Positions 1 to 8,902 of a stretch of 64,000 nucleotides of DNA are shown one piece after another. The stretch spans positions 1 through 64,000 of the forward strand of contig CACXXT010000002.1 of NCBI GenBank assembly GCA_902771725.1, read 5' to 3'. The notes below the pieces were generated by a model. The model was not told the DNA's origin. It did no database searches and was given only the letters and a program-made list of their open reading frames with translations. Numbering within the stretch: the stretch's first letter is position 1; each line of letters opens with the position of its first letter. The position numbers and the translations under genes were made by a program. The DNA comes from an uncultured Bacteroidales bacterium (GTDB taxonomy: Bacteria > Bacteroidota > Bacteroidia > Bacteroidales > Bacteroidaceae).

Positions 1-148
1 GGGGATTGTCCGCTGCACGGAATGTCATGCCGCACAGCCGCGGTATGCACTCCTCCTCCGCCACTTCCTCCGCCACTTCATCTGCATCATTACAGCCGGC
101 AAGAAGCAGCATTGCTAAAATTATTGAAAAGATAGTTTTTGATTTCAT
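1..148 (-). CDS. Lipoprotein, N-terminal part (runs off left edge)
   Basis: The reading frame opens at ATG 148-146 and is still open at base 1, giving 49 residues. It begins MKSKTIFSIILAMLLLAGCN: a lysine-containing n-region, a hydrophobic core and the lipobox LAGC, so it should be a lipid-anchored envelope protein exported by Sec and cleaved by signal peptidase II. An acidic stretch (DADEVAEEVAEEE) follows the cysteine, as is common in surface-exposed Bacteroidota lipoproteins. An in-frame ATG at 160-158 is an alternative start. The upstream GH95 remnant ends 2 bp before this start, so the gene may now depend on that remnant's promoter. The mature domain lies outside the window and no function can be given. 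Confidence 0.6.
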   Translation of the reverse strand, partial: MKSKTIFSIILAMLLLAGCNDADEVAEEVAEEECIPRLCGMTFRAADNP

Positions 149-150
149 TA

Positions 151-498
151 TTAGTTCCATGGGAAAAAACCATACTTCTTCTTTATTTTATTATACACGA
201 GATAGTCTCCGAATACTGTTGAGCTTCCTTCCCATAGAGACTTTTCATTCAGCTGGATCACTTCATGGCCGACACCGCCACCAACCATGGCACCCAAGTG
301 ACCGTTGCCAAGTGGCAGGCAGTACTCCATCCACGCATTTTTCGACCCGTGATTCCCGGCTGGCTGCAGATACCATAGCGTCGAAGAGTTCAACGGCATG
401 TAAGAATCACTGCCGCTGACTTCGGCCGATACTACGGCAGCGCAACGGGCCAACAGCAACAGACTCAGGAGGAACTGGCGAGCTCTTAACAGATACAT
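151..498 (-). pseudogene. GH95 alpha-L-fucosidase, N-terminal fragment
   Basis: The 115 residues begin with a signal peptide (about 1-25). Then comes the characteristic start of GH95 proteins: WMEYCLPLGNGHLGAMV followed by HEVIQLNEKSLWEGS, the region where the N-terminal beta-sandwich of 1,2-alpha-L-fucosidases and related enzymes begins. Full GH95 proteins are roughly 750-850 residues. Here similarity stops after TVFGDYLV, and the frame ends about 15 residues later in an unlikely lysine-rich tail. The (alpha/alpha)6 catalytic domain is absent and the next gene begins at once, so most of the gene has been deleted. It should have no enzyme activity. The family assignment rests on the N-terminal motif and is fairly secure; that it is a deletion remnant is inference. 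Confidence 0.6.
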
Positions 499-510
499 CG
501 GTCATCACTT

Positions 511-939
511 TTAGTCCTCGGGCTCCAGCAATCTGTAGTAATTTCCCTTTCCGTCCAGCACATCCCCCGTGATAAGGTAGTTGTACGGATTCGCTTTATC
601 TATGAAAGTCAGAAGTATAAAGTCGCGGTCATCGTAACTGAAATCAACGCTTAATTTCTCCTCGCTGATAATATATCCCTCCCCGCTATAATGTCCCTCT
701 GCAACTAAACCACTAAACCAAGGATCATACTTCCTCTGTAAGGAATCCAGTGCAGAATCGTAATCATCTCCTATCTCGCCGACATACTCAAGCTGTTCGC
801 CGGGCCTGCCCATTATCCTGATGTGGGTTAAACGAGACGAGGCTGCGGGCTCTTGAACCGCATTAGGTGTGATGGCTGGTTCTTGCCCGCAAGCGGCAAT
901 GAAAGTCGCAAATAAAATAATCAATAGCTTCTGTTTCAT
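511..939 (-). CDS. Small lipoprotein, unknown function
   Basis: This 142-residue protein starts MKQKLLIILFATFIAACGQE: a typical lipoprotein signal with lipobox IAAC, cysteine at residue 17. A short proline/alanine-rich linker leads into a mixed polar domain with many aromatic residues and an acidic C-terminus (LEPED). No enzyme motif is seen. The start lies 6 bp after the stop of the metalloprotease gene at 946-2733, and both read leftward, so they are probably cotranscribed. The protein could be a partner or immunity-type companion of that protease, but nothing in the sequence proves this. I do not recognise the family. Confidence 0.75.
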   Translation of the reverse strand: MKQKLLIILFATFIAACGQEPAITPNAVQEPAASSRLTHIRIMGRPGEQLEYVGEIGDDYDSALDSLQRKYDPWFSGLVAEGHYSGEGYIISEEKLSVDFSYDDRDFILLTFIDKANPYNYLITGDVLDGKGNYYRLLEPED

Positions 940-945
940 TTCTTC

Positions 946-2733
946 CTAACTTTTGATGATGATTTTTTCTGTTTCTGTCTGCTCACCTGATGAGATTGTC
1001 AGGAAATAAGTTCCGGCAGAATATTCAGCAATTGGTATCTGAAATTGATAGTCTCCGGCCTTTAGCTTCTTTCCAGGCCGTATTACCTTCAACTCATGGC
1101 CCATAAAATTCACGAAACTAATTGACAAGGGCATCTCCATATCTACAGAGCAGGTAATGTTCAAAATGCCTGCAGAAGAATCGGGAAAGACTGTATATGA
1201 GAAATTCAGTCTGCTCCCGATTTGAGCATCTGTATGATTTTCATATTCCTCAGACGCATTTTGGACAATTACAGCCTGAGCTGCCGAAGCACAATCTCCA
1301 CAGTCATTGATAGTATAAGCTTTAGCAGAAAACTCAGCACCTACTTGAACGGAAAAACCCGGTTGTAATAATATGCTGTTTCCGGCTCTCATAGTTAGGG
1401 AATTCCCGTTATTTACTGTAACTGTTCCACTGGTTGTTATATTTTGTTTCGCAATGACATCGGCATACTGGGTATTCGGTATGTCACTACTTGTAAATGT
1501 CACATTGTTGTCTGGCTGTCTAAACGCCATTACTGTACTTGTGCGTTCATTCCAAACTCTTGTATTGTCGTTAGTAGAACCTGTTCCCATAGGTTCTCCG
1601 CCATGAGTAACGTTGGGATTGGACCAGTATTGTAATCGTGGGCATGTGCCGTATGCCATAATTGTCCGCCATGTCTCTGAGGGATTGACATATCCATGAC
1701 CATAGGAAAAAGGAGTAGTACCGGAATCTGCTGAAGGATCATGTCTGCAACCAAGCAAATGGCCTATCTCATGCCCAAAAGAATAATTGGAAGTTGCACA
1801 GTTGCTGCAAGTACTAACTGCACAAAAAGCATTGGATTCCGAAACGCCGATTCCGGTGGCCAGACCGCAATAGTCACAATCATCGATTAATAATACACAG
1901 ACGTCTGCCGAGTATTTATTCCTCAAAGCATGAACTTCGTCCATATAGCCATCGCTTGAATTCCTAAATCTTGTTAAGTCTGTATAGAAGCCTGATTCCG
2001 TATAATTGGTTTGACCTGCATACGCCAGTTCAATCTGATAGTTTACTTGGCTATTGATGAAAGATTGATTTGTTAATGCTACAGCTGTCAGTATCGTGTT
2101 TTTCATGTTACTCACTGAAGACTGAGCATTTTGAGTGTATAGGACAAGAACTCTGATTTTGCAATCGTTTTCAGACGTTGCATTGAAGACAGGAGAAGCT
2201 GGATCGTCAACAATATTTTCAATATTGGAAACATAATCATGGCTACGTGTATCATCAAAAAATGAACGGTAGTTATCTTCATGTAAATCGTCACAGGCCT
2301 CTCTCAATTTAGAATAGTCAACAGTTATAAGAGCATATTGCTGTTTTCCAACAGTTTGTATTGTATATACTTCTTCCCCCGTTTCTATAACACCTTGTAT
2401 ATCATCGCCTAATACTGAAATCAGGACCTGGGTTCCTTCATTACCGCCACCGACAAATACATAGCTATTGATACCTCTTACATCTATCCGTTCCTTTCTT
2501 ATGGGTATATCCCTTTCTCCAATTTGCATCAAAAATTCCTCATGGTCAAGAATCATATCCAAGCTGATTTTTACAAAGTCAACAGAAGTGTACGCTTCGT
2601 TTTTACGAAGAATCACATCCTTTATTCCTGAATTATCCGATGCTTGTTTCGTAGATATCAGATAATTGTCTTGTCCATGTAAAGAAACGGAGCATACAAT
2701 AAAGAATAAGAATATAGATAAGCGATGTCCCAT
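946..2733 (-). CDS. Secreted M12B/reprolysin-like zinc metalloprotease with T9SS tail
   Basis: The protein has 595 residues and a signal peptide at 1-20. The metzincin zinc site HEIGHLLGCRH is at about 321-331 (three His ligands and catalytic Glu322), and the Met-turn TIMAY at about 357-361. This arrangement fits the M12B/M43-like peptidases of Bacteroidota. After the catalytic domain (about 190-405) there is a repetitive beta segment with the pattern NITTSGTVTVNNGNSLTMRAG at 431-451, as seen in T9SS-associated stack domains. About 75 residues of a type A sorting domain follow (515-595, ending TEKIIIKS). It is expected to be exported through the type IX system, whose core genes are at 31.7-38.8 kb. 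The adjacent small lipoprotein is probably in the same operon. Substrate unknown. Confidence 0.85.
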   Translation of the reverse strand: MGHRLSIFLFFIVCSVSLHGQDNYLISTKQASDNSGIKDVILRKNEAYTSVDFVKISLDMILDHEEFLMQIGERDIPIRKERIDVRGINSYVFVGGGNEGTQVLISVLGDDIQGVIETGEEVYTIQTVGKQQYALITVDYSKLREACDDLHEDNYRSFFDDTRSHDYVSNIENIVDDPASPVFNATSENDCKIRVLVLYTQNAQSSVSNMKNTILTAVALTNQSFINSQVNYQIELAYAGQTNYTESGFYTDLTRFRNSSDGYMDEVHALRNKYSADVCVLLIDDCDYCGLATGIGVSESNAFCAVSTCSNCATSNYSFGHEIGHLLGCRHDPSADSGTTPFSYGHGYVNPSETWRTIMAYGTCPRLQYWSNPNVTHGGEPMGTGSTNDNTRVWNERTSTVMAFRQPDNNVTFTSSDIPNTQYADVIAKQNITTSGTVTVNNGNSLTMRAGNSILLQPGFSVQVGAEFSAKAYTINDCGDCASAAQAVIVQNASEEYENHTDAQIGSRLNFSYTVFPDSSAGILNITCSVDMEMPLSISFVNFMGHELKVIRPGKKLKAGDYQFQIPIAEYSAGTYFLTISSGEQTETEKIIIKS

Positions 2734-2775
2734 ATCTGCTGTATTTTAGAATTTAACTCTCCAAAAGACTGTGCT

Positions 2776-4008
2776 TTACTTTTCCACAATTAATCTGCGT
2801 GTCTCCACCACCTTGCCATCGGCAATCAAGCTATAGAGGTACATGCCATCAGCGAGGCTGGCGGCATTGAGCTGCATGGTCTGCTTGCCCCGGGCGGTGA
2901 GATTCACCTGCTGCACCTTTTTGCCCTGCAGGTCATAGACATAGACAAAGGCACTCTGCACGGACTCAGGCACACTTACCTCAATCTCCGTCGAAGAGCC
3001 GAATGGGTTCGGCTTGTTCTGACCGAGGGCCAGCCCCTCTACGCTGCCATCAATATCATTGATGCCAGTGGCCTTCGCTGAGATTTTGCGGGCTGATCCA
3101 TTACCTTTCAGCTCATTAATCTCAGACTTCAGTTCCCCAATAGCCTGAACGAGAATGGGCACCATCTCTACATAATTGATACTCTTTGAACCGTCCTCGT
3201 TCTCATACACGAGGTCGGGGAACACCTCTTCGAGTTGCTCGGCTTTGAGGGTGTAGTGCTGCTTGGCATGAATCTGCTGAGTAATTTTGTCATTGTCTTT
3301 CAGCTCAAGGAGATCTTTCTTGAGTGTTGCACATTCCAAGGAATCCATTCCTGCAAAATCCTCATCGGTAAAAAACTCCTTATTTAATGAGCGTAAAGGG
3401 GTTGTATAGATGTATCGCTGAACTTCCAGCTGTTGCAATTGCTTTGAGGTCAGTGAAGATGCCTTGCTGTCTGAAAACAGAATTTCCGGATTGACGGACG
3501 AAGAGTTCGGTAGCGATGTAAGCTGGACTCCTGTGTAGGTCAGGCCTCCTAGGACGTGTACATTACCGTCGAAGTAACCAGCATATGGGGACGTAAGTGC
3601 TGCACCGGAAGAACTTGTCCACGGATAGGCCTGTCCATAAATGGCAGCCCCTCGGTCTGTGTTGATAGCCCCAAAGACACCGTATATCTTGTTGGAGGTC
3701 GTGGAAGAGGCGGCTCCCCAGACACCACAGTTTATGGCTCCGTTGCTTCCGAGGGAAGCACCTTTGACTCCCATTGCCCATTGAGGACTTGTCAAGTAGC
3801 TGGAACCTTCCAAGGCTGGACCTATGCCCACAGATGTACCGATGCGAACGGCCAGGACATTGGTCTTGCGCGCTTTGATATTCACCTGTGCAGTCGTAGT
3901 GGTGTTCGAGCCAATATAAAGACTGCCATCCTCAACGACTTCCAATTGGGCTTTGGCGCTACTGACAATCATTGTAGCGACAACAAAAAGAAATAACTTG
4001 TTATTCAT
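2776..4008 (-). CDS. S74-like endosialidase-chaperone domain protein with T9SS sorting tail
   Basis: The protein has 410 residues and a signal peptide at 1-20 (ends AKA|Q). The first part (about 20-165) is Gly/Ala/Ser/Thr-rich and looks like repeated beta structure of fibre type. The middle (about 190-300) carries an S74-like pattern: KAEQLEEVFPDLV at 255-267, INYVEMVPILVQAI at 277-290, then a helix ending in GELKSEINELKG. In S74 proteins this domain trimerises fibres and may cut itself off. A type A sorting domain (about 325-410) opens LGQNKPNPFGSSTEIEV and ends ETRRLIVEK. It is therefore likely a T9SS-exported trimeric surface protein rather than a phage tail spike. No phage genes are nearby. 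Confidence 0.8.
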   Translation of the reverse strand: MNNKLFLFVVATMIVSSAKAQLEVVEDGSLYIGSNTTTTAQVNIKARKTNVLAVRIGTSVGIGPALEGSSYLTSPQWAMGVKGASLGSNGAINCGVWGAASSTTSNKIYGVFGAINTDRGAAIYGQAYPWTSSSGAALTSPYAGYFDGNVHVLGGLTYTGVQLTSLPNSSSVNPEILFSDSKASSLTSKQLQQLEVQRYIYTTPLRSLNKEFFTDEDFAGMDSLECATLKKDLLELKDNDKITQQIHAKQHYTLKAEQLEEVFPDLVYENEDGSKSINYVEMVPILVQAIGELKSEINELKGNGSARKISAKATGINDIDGSVEGLALGQNKPNPFGSSTEIEVSVPESVQSAFVYVYDLQGKKVQQVNLTARGKQTMQLNAASLADGMYLYSLIADGKVVETRRLIVEK

Positions 4009-4081
4009 ATTCCTTAAGTATTTATTATATTTGCAGGTAATTTGTCGAAAATCATCGGTTTCATCGGGAAAATCGAGCCTT

Positions 4082-4447
4082 TTACAGCTCGATTTCTCCG
4101 ATGAATGTCATGCTCCCGCGCGTGACCTCTATAGTATAGGTACCTGCGAGTGTGATGGGGAGCTGGATGTCGCCCTCGATGTAGATATACGTCGAGAAGA
4201 CAACGTTGTCATCCTCATCAAGCAGCTCCACGGTGGAGCCGACGGTGTAGGAAGAGGCCGTCAGCGTGTAACCGTCCTGATAAAAGACGGGCGTGAGGAT
4301 GGGAGACTTTTGATAAGGGGGAAGAGGGCTTGTCGGATCAATCTTCGGCAGAAGAGGAAGCGGCAAATCACCGCCATTCATGGAGGATGCATCCAACATT
4401 ATTGGCATCGTTAGGATGCAGAGAAAGAACAATAGGATCTTTTTCAT
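4082..4447 (-). CDS. DUF3244-family secreted protein
   Basis: A 121-residue protein with a signal peptide (about 1-20). The C-terminal half, about 55-121, matches the DUF3244 pattern: VFSTYIYIEGDIQLPITLAG followed by TYTIEVTRGSMTFIGEIEL. This is a short immunoglobulin-like beta fold found in many small secreted Bacteroidales proteins, often next to regulators or extracytoplasmic proteins. Function is unknown. It is downstream of the TPR regulator gene at 4578-6157 and upstream of the S74-like gene, all leftward. The 130 bp in front contains a weak promoter-like GACCTTTG. Confidence 0.75.
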   Translation of the reverse strand: MKKILLFFLCILTMPIMLDASSMNGGDLPLPLLPKIDPTSPLPPYQKSPILTPVFYQDGYTLTASSYTVGSTVELLDEDDNVVFSTYIYIEGDIQLPITLAGTYTIEVTRGSMTFIGEIEL

Positions 4448-4577
4448 AAGAGGGAATTTATTAATGTTAATAATGATTTTCGCTGCAAAGGTCGGTATTC
4501 CTTATGAAAATGACAAATTTTAGGGTGTTTAAAAATTAAACACCCATTCAATCAACTGATAACAAATGCCCTAAATG

Positions 4578-6157
4578 CTATGTCTCGTTCGAAGGATGCA
4601 GCGCTATACGGAGATTCCGAGCGAGGGTTGTCACTTCATTTGAGTGGAAGAGCTTCCTATTAAGCTGTTTTTTTAATCCATAAACTCTCTGAACTGTTAT
4701 GCCCATAAGGTTGCTAATATCCTTGTCATGGAATCCAAGGTCAACATAGATGCAAACCTCCCATTCGTTTTCTGTTAATCCTCCTTTATTATCTGCAAAC
4801 GACTTAAAGTCATTGAAGGTGGACAAAAAGAGAGCATAAAGGTCATTCAGTTCTTTGGCGGATACATCATTAATTTTGAATACAGAATCTGTGACTCTTC
4901 TAATGATATCACTGGAATAATAAGCCACATGAACATCCATTGCCTGTATCCGTTTCTTCATGGTAGAATTATCCTCACATATCTTTCGATAGTCATTGCG
5001 AGCCTGTCTATATTGTTCTCTCACATACGACAAGACGATGGCTTTTTTATGAAACTTAATCCTCTGCTTATATATGATATACGATAATACAAGGATTAAC
5101 ACTAAGAATCCGCAGAGAGCATAAGCACGCCTTTTGGCCTTAGCTTCATACGACTTGGCCAGTTGCTGTTGGCGAGTATATTGATAGTTCTTGGCCGCCT
5201 GAGCCACAGCCTGGGTGCTCATTTTGTCATGAGCAGCATCATTGGCATCAGCGTACAACCGGGCAAACTTCCCGATGGAATCGGCGATTTCACGTTTTTC
5301 ATAAACAGAGAGTAGCCCGCGATAGGCTGCTTCATACTCGTGGGCTAACAGTAGTCGACGATAGTAGTATTCGGCTGAATCTAGTTGATGTGTGTTTTCA
5401 AAAAAGAGTCCAAGGGTGTAATAGAACATCTCACGTCCTGCACGAAGATTGCCCTGAGAATCAAAGATGCCAGAATATTCCCTTATATAATCAATTTTCT
5501 GCTGCGCTGTCGTTAACTGACCACGTAGGATGTAAATATAGGTCGCAGCCACATTCAGCCATGCAGCACACATGGTGTCAGCCCTGGACAGGCTCATCTG
5601 TTCTGCTTCATGCGTAATATCCAAAACTTTGTTTGTGTCACCTAAGAGATAATAGGGGCGTATGAGATTGGAATATCCAAGGATGAAGCCTGTCGAATCA
5701 CCTAAAAGGCGGGATAGATTGCAGTAGCTCCTATTGGCCTCTATCTCAGCGTGCGGCAGGTTCTGCTGATGAAAGACGTTGGCCATCTGTCCGTAAACGG
5801 CACGTAGCGTGCGCAAGTCGCAGTCAGAAGCTGTTGTGTCAGCCTGTTCCACGGCCTCGCTGTATTCTTCTATGGCTCGCGGTGCTTCGCCCTATCGGCA
5901 TAGCAGCGGCCAAGGAGGTAGTGAGCCATCAGGCGGTCATTAGAAGTAGTCCAGAAGTGGAGCGGGTGGTCGTAATAACGGACTAATTCCATGGCAAGGC
6001 TGTCGGTCGTAAAAACGGAGTCTGCCTGGTTTGCGGCTTGGAATGCGGCCAGCGCAGCCCGCATCTGCGCGGTCCTCCGCATCTGATGGTGCACGCCGAA
6101 GGCAACTGCGCAGCACGCAATCACCGCGATGATTCCTATGATGAGACCTTTCTTCAT
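4578..6157 (-). pseudogene. TPR-transmembrane-HTH regulator, split by a one-base frameshift
   Basis: Two leftward frames together encode one regulator. The first starts at ATG 6157-6155 (MKKGLIIGIIAVIACC, a membrane or signal segment) and runs into a stop at about 5864. The second continues the homology in another frame down to 4578. Adding one base to the CCC run at 5890-5892 restores a smooth reading, CYADRGEAPRAIEEYSEAVEQAD. The restored protein would be about 525 residues: N-terminal hydrophobic segment, TPR-like helical repeats, a TM helix (CGFLVLILVLSYIIY), a coiled coil, and a C-terminal HTH (DKDISNLMGITVQRVYGLKKQL). Many Bacteroidales carry this architecture, probably as membrane-bound transcription regulators. 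The break may be a real mutation or a sequencing error. Confidence 0.75.
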
Positions 6158-6173
6158 TGTCCTTCGACGGCCG

Positions 6174-6181
6174 CAAAGATA
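6174..6181 (-). promoter_or_regulatory. Bacteroidota -7 box (TATCTTTG) for the TPR-HTH regulator
   Basis: On the minus strand TATCTTTG lies 16 bp upstream of ATG 6157. This matches the TAnnTTTG -7 element of Bacteroidota and shows that the longer in-frame start at 6196 cannot be used. Confidence 0.6.
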
Positions 6182-6275
6182 GGCGAAATCATTCAATCAG
6201 CCAAATCTTTTGCCCATTTTCTGCATTCCGGCCCTTCCATTCCCCTTCGATTGAGCACCATCGCTCCCTGAAATT

Positions 6276-6491
6276 TCAGATACTCAGCGGGCTGGTTAAT
6301 GGCTTCTCAGAATGCCTTGCCCAGACTGACGTATGGCCAGGCTGGGAATTTACTGAGGCCACGTTTGTAGTCGAAGTCCGTGGAGAGATTGACGCCTCCT
6401 CCACCTTCGTCGCCACCGAGTCCGTCTCTTGAGCAAGGAGGCATGGGGCGACGAAGGCCATGATGATTGAAAAGATGATTCTTGATTGCAT
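6276..6491 (-). CDS. Short exported protein, possibly a frameshifted remnant
   Basis: The frame encodes 71 residues with a good signal peptide (MQSRIIFSIIMAFVAPCLLAQ). The tail is not recognisable. In another minus-strand frame the same DNA reads GVNLSTDFDYKRGLSKFPAW followed by PYVSLGKAF and a stop at about 6310. That looks more like genuine protein, for example the end of a small outer-membrane or surface protein, and would require a frameshift between about 6390 and 6430. The gene starts only 7 bp downstream of the macro-domain gene's stop, so it may be its operon partner. I cannot name a function, and whether the gene is intact is open. Confidence 0.35.
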   Translation of the reverse strand: MQSRIIFSIIMAFVAPCLLAQETDSVATKVEEASISPRTSTTNVASVNSQPGHTSVWARHSEKPLTSPLSI

Positions 6492-6498
6492 AATTAAA

Positions 6499-7200
6499 TT
6501 AAGGTCTATAGGATTCTACAACATATAATGTAACTTCGGGATGGAGCTTTGCGGCATTCTTTATGACAGCTTTTACATCATGCCATTTAAGCCCGCCCAA
6601 CCCAGCTCCAATGGCAGGCAAAGCAATAGCAGGAACTTGACATCGCTCTGCCAACTCCAGCATTCTATCTATGGCAATGGCAATATACTCTAACTTTGCA
6701 CTTGTTTTCCAAGACTCCTGAGTTCCAAGATTATAAACATGACCTGAGCCATAATGATAGTCGAAAACATCCCCAGGAAGGAATGTTCCGTGCTTGCACA
6801 TCTTGTGATAGAGTGTATACATCTCCGGAAATCGTCTCTTGAACTGAACGGCGATGCCTGCTCCCATGGCCCCGACACAGTTACATCCATGAGCGTAGCT
6901 CGTTACTCCACTGATGGTAAATATATCCCCAAAAGGTATGAATCTGACAATCTCATCCAAATTCGAATCGTTCCATACAGTTCGGAAGTCTTCTTCAGTG
7001 ATAATATCTTCTTTAGCAAGATCGTCTATCTCTGAAAGAGGTTGATCTGGCAGTATGTCCCCGGCCTCCTCAGAGAATCGTATTACTCGATTATGGTGGA
7101 CTTCCATATATTCGATACAGTAGTTGTTCTCGAAATGGAAATAGGCTGTCAGTGGAATCTCTTCCAGATGTTTTTTCAAAAAGAAACTCTTCTGTGTCAT
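6499..7200 (-). CDS. Macro-domain protein (probable ADP-ribose binding or hydrolase)
   Basis: A 233-residue protein. Residues about 90-233 form a macro domain: ISGVTSYAHGCNCVGAMGAGIA carries the substrate-loop pattern NCxGxMGxGIA, and LPAIGAGLGGLKWHDV carries the GAGLGGL.W signature of the ALC1/TARG1/DarG-like subgroup. Such domains bind ADP-ribose, and many remove it from DNA or protein. The N-terminal 85 residues (MTQKSFFLKKHLEEIPLTAY...) are not recognised. No DarT-like transferase lies next to it, so a toxin-antitoxin role is not supported here. It starts about 75 bp after the cysS terminator hairpin and may be transcribed from a nearby TACTTTG box. No signal peptide, so it should be cytoplasmic. 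Confidence 0.85.
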   Translation of the reverse strand: MTQKSFFLKKHLEEIPLTAYFHFENNYCIEYMEVHHNRVIRFSEEAGDILPDQPLSEIDDLAKEDIITEEDFRTVWNDSNLDEIVRFIPFGDIFTISGVTSYAHGCNCVGAMGAGIAVQFKRRFPEMYTLYHKMCKHGTFLPGDVFDYHYGSGHVYNLGTQESWKTSAKLEYIAIAIDRMLELAERCQVPAIALPAIGAGLGGLKWHDVKAVIKNAAKLHPEVTLYVVESYRP

Positions 7201-7276
7201 ATTACCAAGGTTTTGTTAGGAAAATACTTGGACCGCTTTCCAGTGCCTATTCATTTCTGATGAGCGACGCAAAGTA

Positions 7277-7304
7277 TCACGCCTGCGTGATGACGCAGGC
7301 GTGA
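7277..7304 (-). terminator. Hairpin downstream of cysS
   Basis: An 11-bp perfect stem (TCACGCCTGCG with CGCAGGCGTGA) with a 6-nt loop lies 10 bp after the cysS stop. It probably ends cysS transcription; a U-rich tail is poor. Confidence 0.55.
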
Positions 7305-7313
7305 AAGATGGTG

Positions 7314-8861
7314 TTACTTATTCAGGGTCCAGGTGGCACCGTCCTTGGTGTCCTTGATGGCAAAGCCGAGGGCGGTGAGTTCGTCGCGAATGCGGTCGCT
7401 GGTTGCCCAGTCCTTGTTGGCCTTGGCGATGGCACGCTGCTGAAGCAGCATATCGACGACATGTCCGAAGGCTTCCTCACGGGCAGCGGAGGCTGAAGCA
7501 CCGGCTTGAGCGCTGGCAGCAGGCAGCAGTCCGAGGATGTCTTCGGCGAAGAGGTGCATAGCGGAGGCGAGTTCTTCGAGGTCGGCAGCGCTGATGGTAC
7601 CCTTGTGATCCAGCACCCGGTTGATGGTGGATGACGCTTCAAACAGATGGCTGATGACGAGGGGCGAGGCGAGGTCGTCGTTCATGGCGTCGTAGCACTT
7701 CTGGCGCAGCTCGCTGGCCACCTTGTGCGTCTCGGCATCGCTCTCGGCTTCGGGAGTGATGCGCTTGATGTCAGCAATGGCGGTCATCAGGCGTTGCAGT
7801 CCTTTCTCGGCAGCTTGCAGGGCTTCGTTGGAGAAATCGACGGTGCTGCGGTAGTGAGCCTGAAGGATAAAGAAACGGACGGTCATAGGCGAATAGGCCT
7901 GCGAGAGTTTCTCGTGGTTGCCGGTGAAGAACTCATTGAGTGTGATGAAGTTGCCGAGGGACTTACCCATCTTCTGACCGCCGATGGTGATCATGTTGCA
8001 GTGCATCCAGTACTTGACCATATCGTCGCCCTGGCTGGCCACGGCCTGTGCTATCTCGCACTCGTGGTGGGGGAATACGAGGTCCATTCCTCCGCCGTGG
8101 ATGTCGAAGTGGTTGCCCAGATACTTGCGCCCCATGGCGGTGCACTCGCAGTGCCAGCCGGGGAATCCGTCGCTCCAGGGCGAAGGCCATCGCATGATGT
8201 GCTCTGGCTGTGCGGCTTTCCAGAGGGCAAAGTCCACCTGGTTGCGCTTCTCGCTCACGCCATCCAGCTCTCGGCTGTTGTTGATGACATCGGTGAGGTT
8301 GCGCCCGCTGAGCTTGCCGTAGCGGTACTTCTCGTTGTACTTCTCCACGTCGAAATACACGCTGCCCTGGCTCTCGTAGGCATAGCCGTTCTGCAGTATT
8401 TCCTTGACGAGCTGAATCTGCTCGATGACGTGTCCTGTGGCGTGCGGCTCTATAGAGGGCGGCAGGCAGTTCAGGGCACGCATGGCGTCGTGGAAGCGGT
8501 TGGTGTAGTACTGCGCCACCTCCATCGGTTCCAGCTGCTCCAGCCGTGCCTTCTTGGCAATCTTGTCCTCCCCCTCGTCAGCATCATGTTCCAAGTGACC
8601 TACGTCGGTGATGTTGCGGACGTAGCGCACCTTGTAACCGAGGTGCTGCAGGTAGCGGAACAGCAGGTCAAAGGTGATGGCCGGACGGGCGTGACCCAGG
8701 TGAGCATCGCCGTAGACGGTGGGGCCGCAAACGTACATTCCTACACGACCAGGCGTGAGAGGGGTGAACAATTGCTTGGTCCGAGAAAGCGTATTGTAAA
8801 TAAAAAGCCCCTCTCTAACTCCCCCCGTTGGGGGGAGGATTGCGTTTCCGTTTGATTCCAT
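7314..8861 (-). CDS. cysS: Cysteinyl-tRNA synthetase
   Basis: This class I aminoacyl-tRNA synthetase charges tRNA-Cys in the cytoplasm. The protein has 515 residues. It shows the HIGH-type motif [13 protein letters not shown] (about 46-58), the zinc-site region [16 protein letters not shown], and the KMSKS loop as KMGKSLGN. The usual Bacteroidales protein begins near LFIYNTLSR. Here 18 residues ([18 protein letters not shown]) precede that point, and they are encoded by the palindromic repeat at 8803-8859, so the annotated start codon itself lies in the repeat. The start is ATG 8861-8859; a downstream start without the repeat peptide cannot be excluded. ispG ends 41 bp upstream, and the two genes are probably cotranscribed. 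Confidence 0.95.
   Translation of the reverse strand: MESNGNAILPPTGGVREGLFIYNTLSRTKQLFTPLTPGRVGMYVCGPTVYGDAHLGHARPAITFDLLFRYLQHLGYKVRYVRNITDVGHLEHDADEGEDKIAKKARLEQLEPMEVAQYYTNRFHDAMRALNCLPPSIEPHATGHVIEQIQLVKEILQNGYAYESQGSVYFDVEKYNEKYRYGKLSGRNLTDVINNSRELDGVSEKRNQVDFALWKAAQPEHIMRWPSPWSDGFPGWHCECTAMGRKYLGNHFDIHGGGMDLVFPHHECEIAQAVASQGDDMVKYWMHCNMITIGGQKMGKSLGNFITLNEFFTGNHEKLSQAYSPMTVRFFILQAHYRSTVDFSNEALQAAEKGLQRLMTAIADIKRITPEAESDAETHKVASELRQKCYDAMNDDLASPLVISHLFEASSTINRVLDHKGTISAADLEELASAMHLFAEDILGLLPAASAQAGASASAAREEAFGHVVDMLLQQRAIAKANKDWATSDRIRDELTALGFAIKDTKDGATWTLNK
8803..8859 (-). repeat. Palindromic coding element A (single unit) at the cysS start
   Basis: The centre is CTCCCCCCAACGGGGGGAG (minus strand), a C-run/G-run hairpin. 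It is flanked on the 5' side by GAATCAAACGGAAACGCA and on the 3' side by GAGAGGGGCTTTT. The same unit appears in the ispG end and in the fucosyltransferase gene, read in the same frame as ES-GNA-LPPTGG-R-G-F. Confidence 0.8.
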
Positions 8862-8902
8862 ATTGTTTATAGTGTTTTTATCTTGTTAAGTTTAAGTATT
8901 CT

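Noticed and set aside
2776..4008. Prophage tail fibre
   Set aside because: It has a signal peptide and a T9SS sorting domain, and no phage structural genes are nearby.
6499..7200. DarTG toxin-antitoxin system
   Set aside because: Only a macro domain is present; neither neighbour looks like a DarT ADP-ribosyltransferase.
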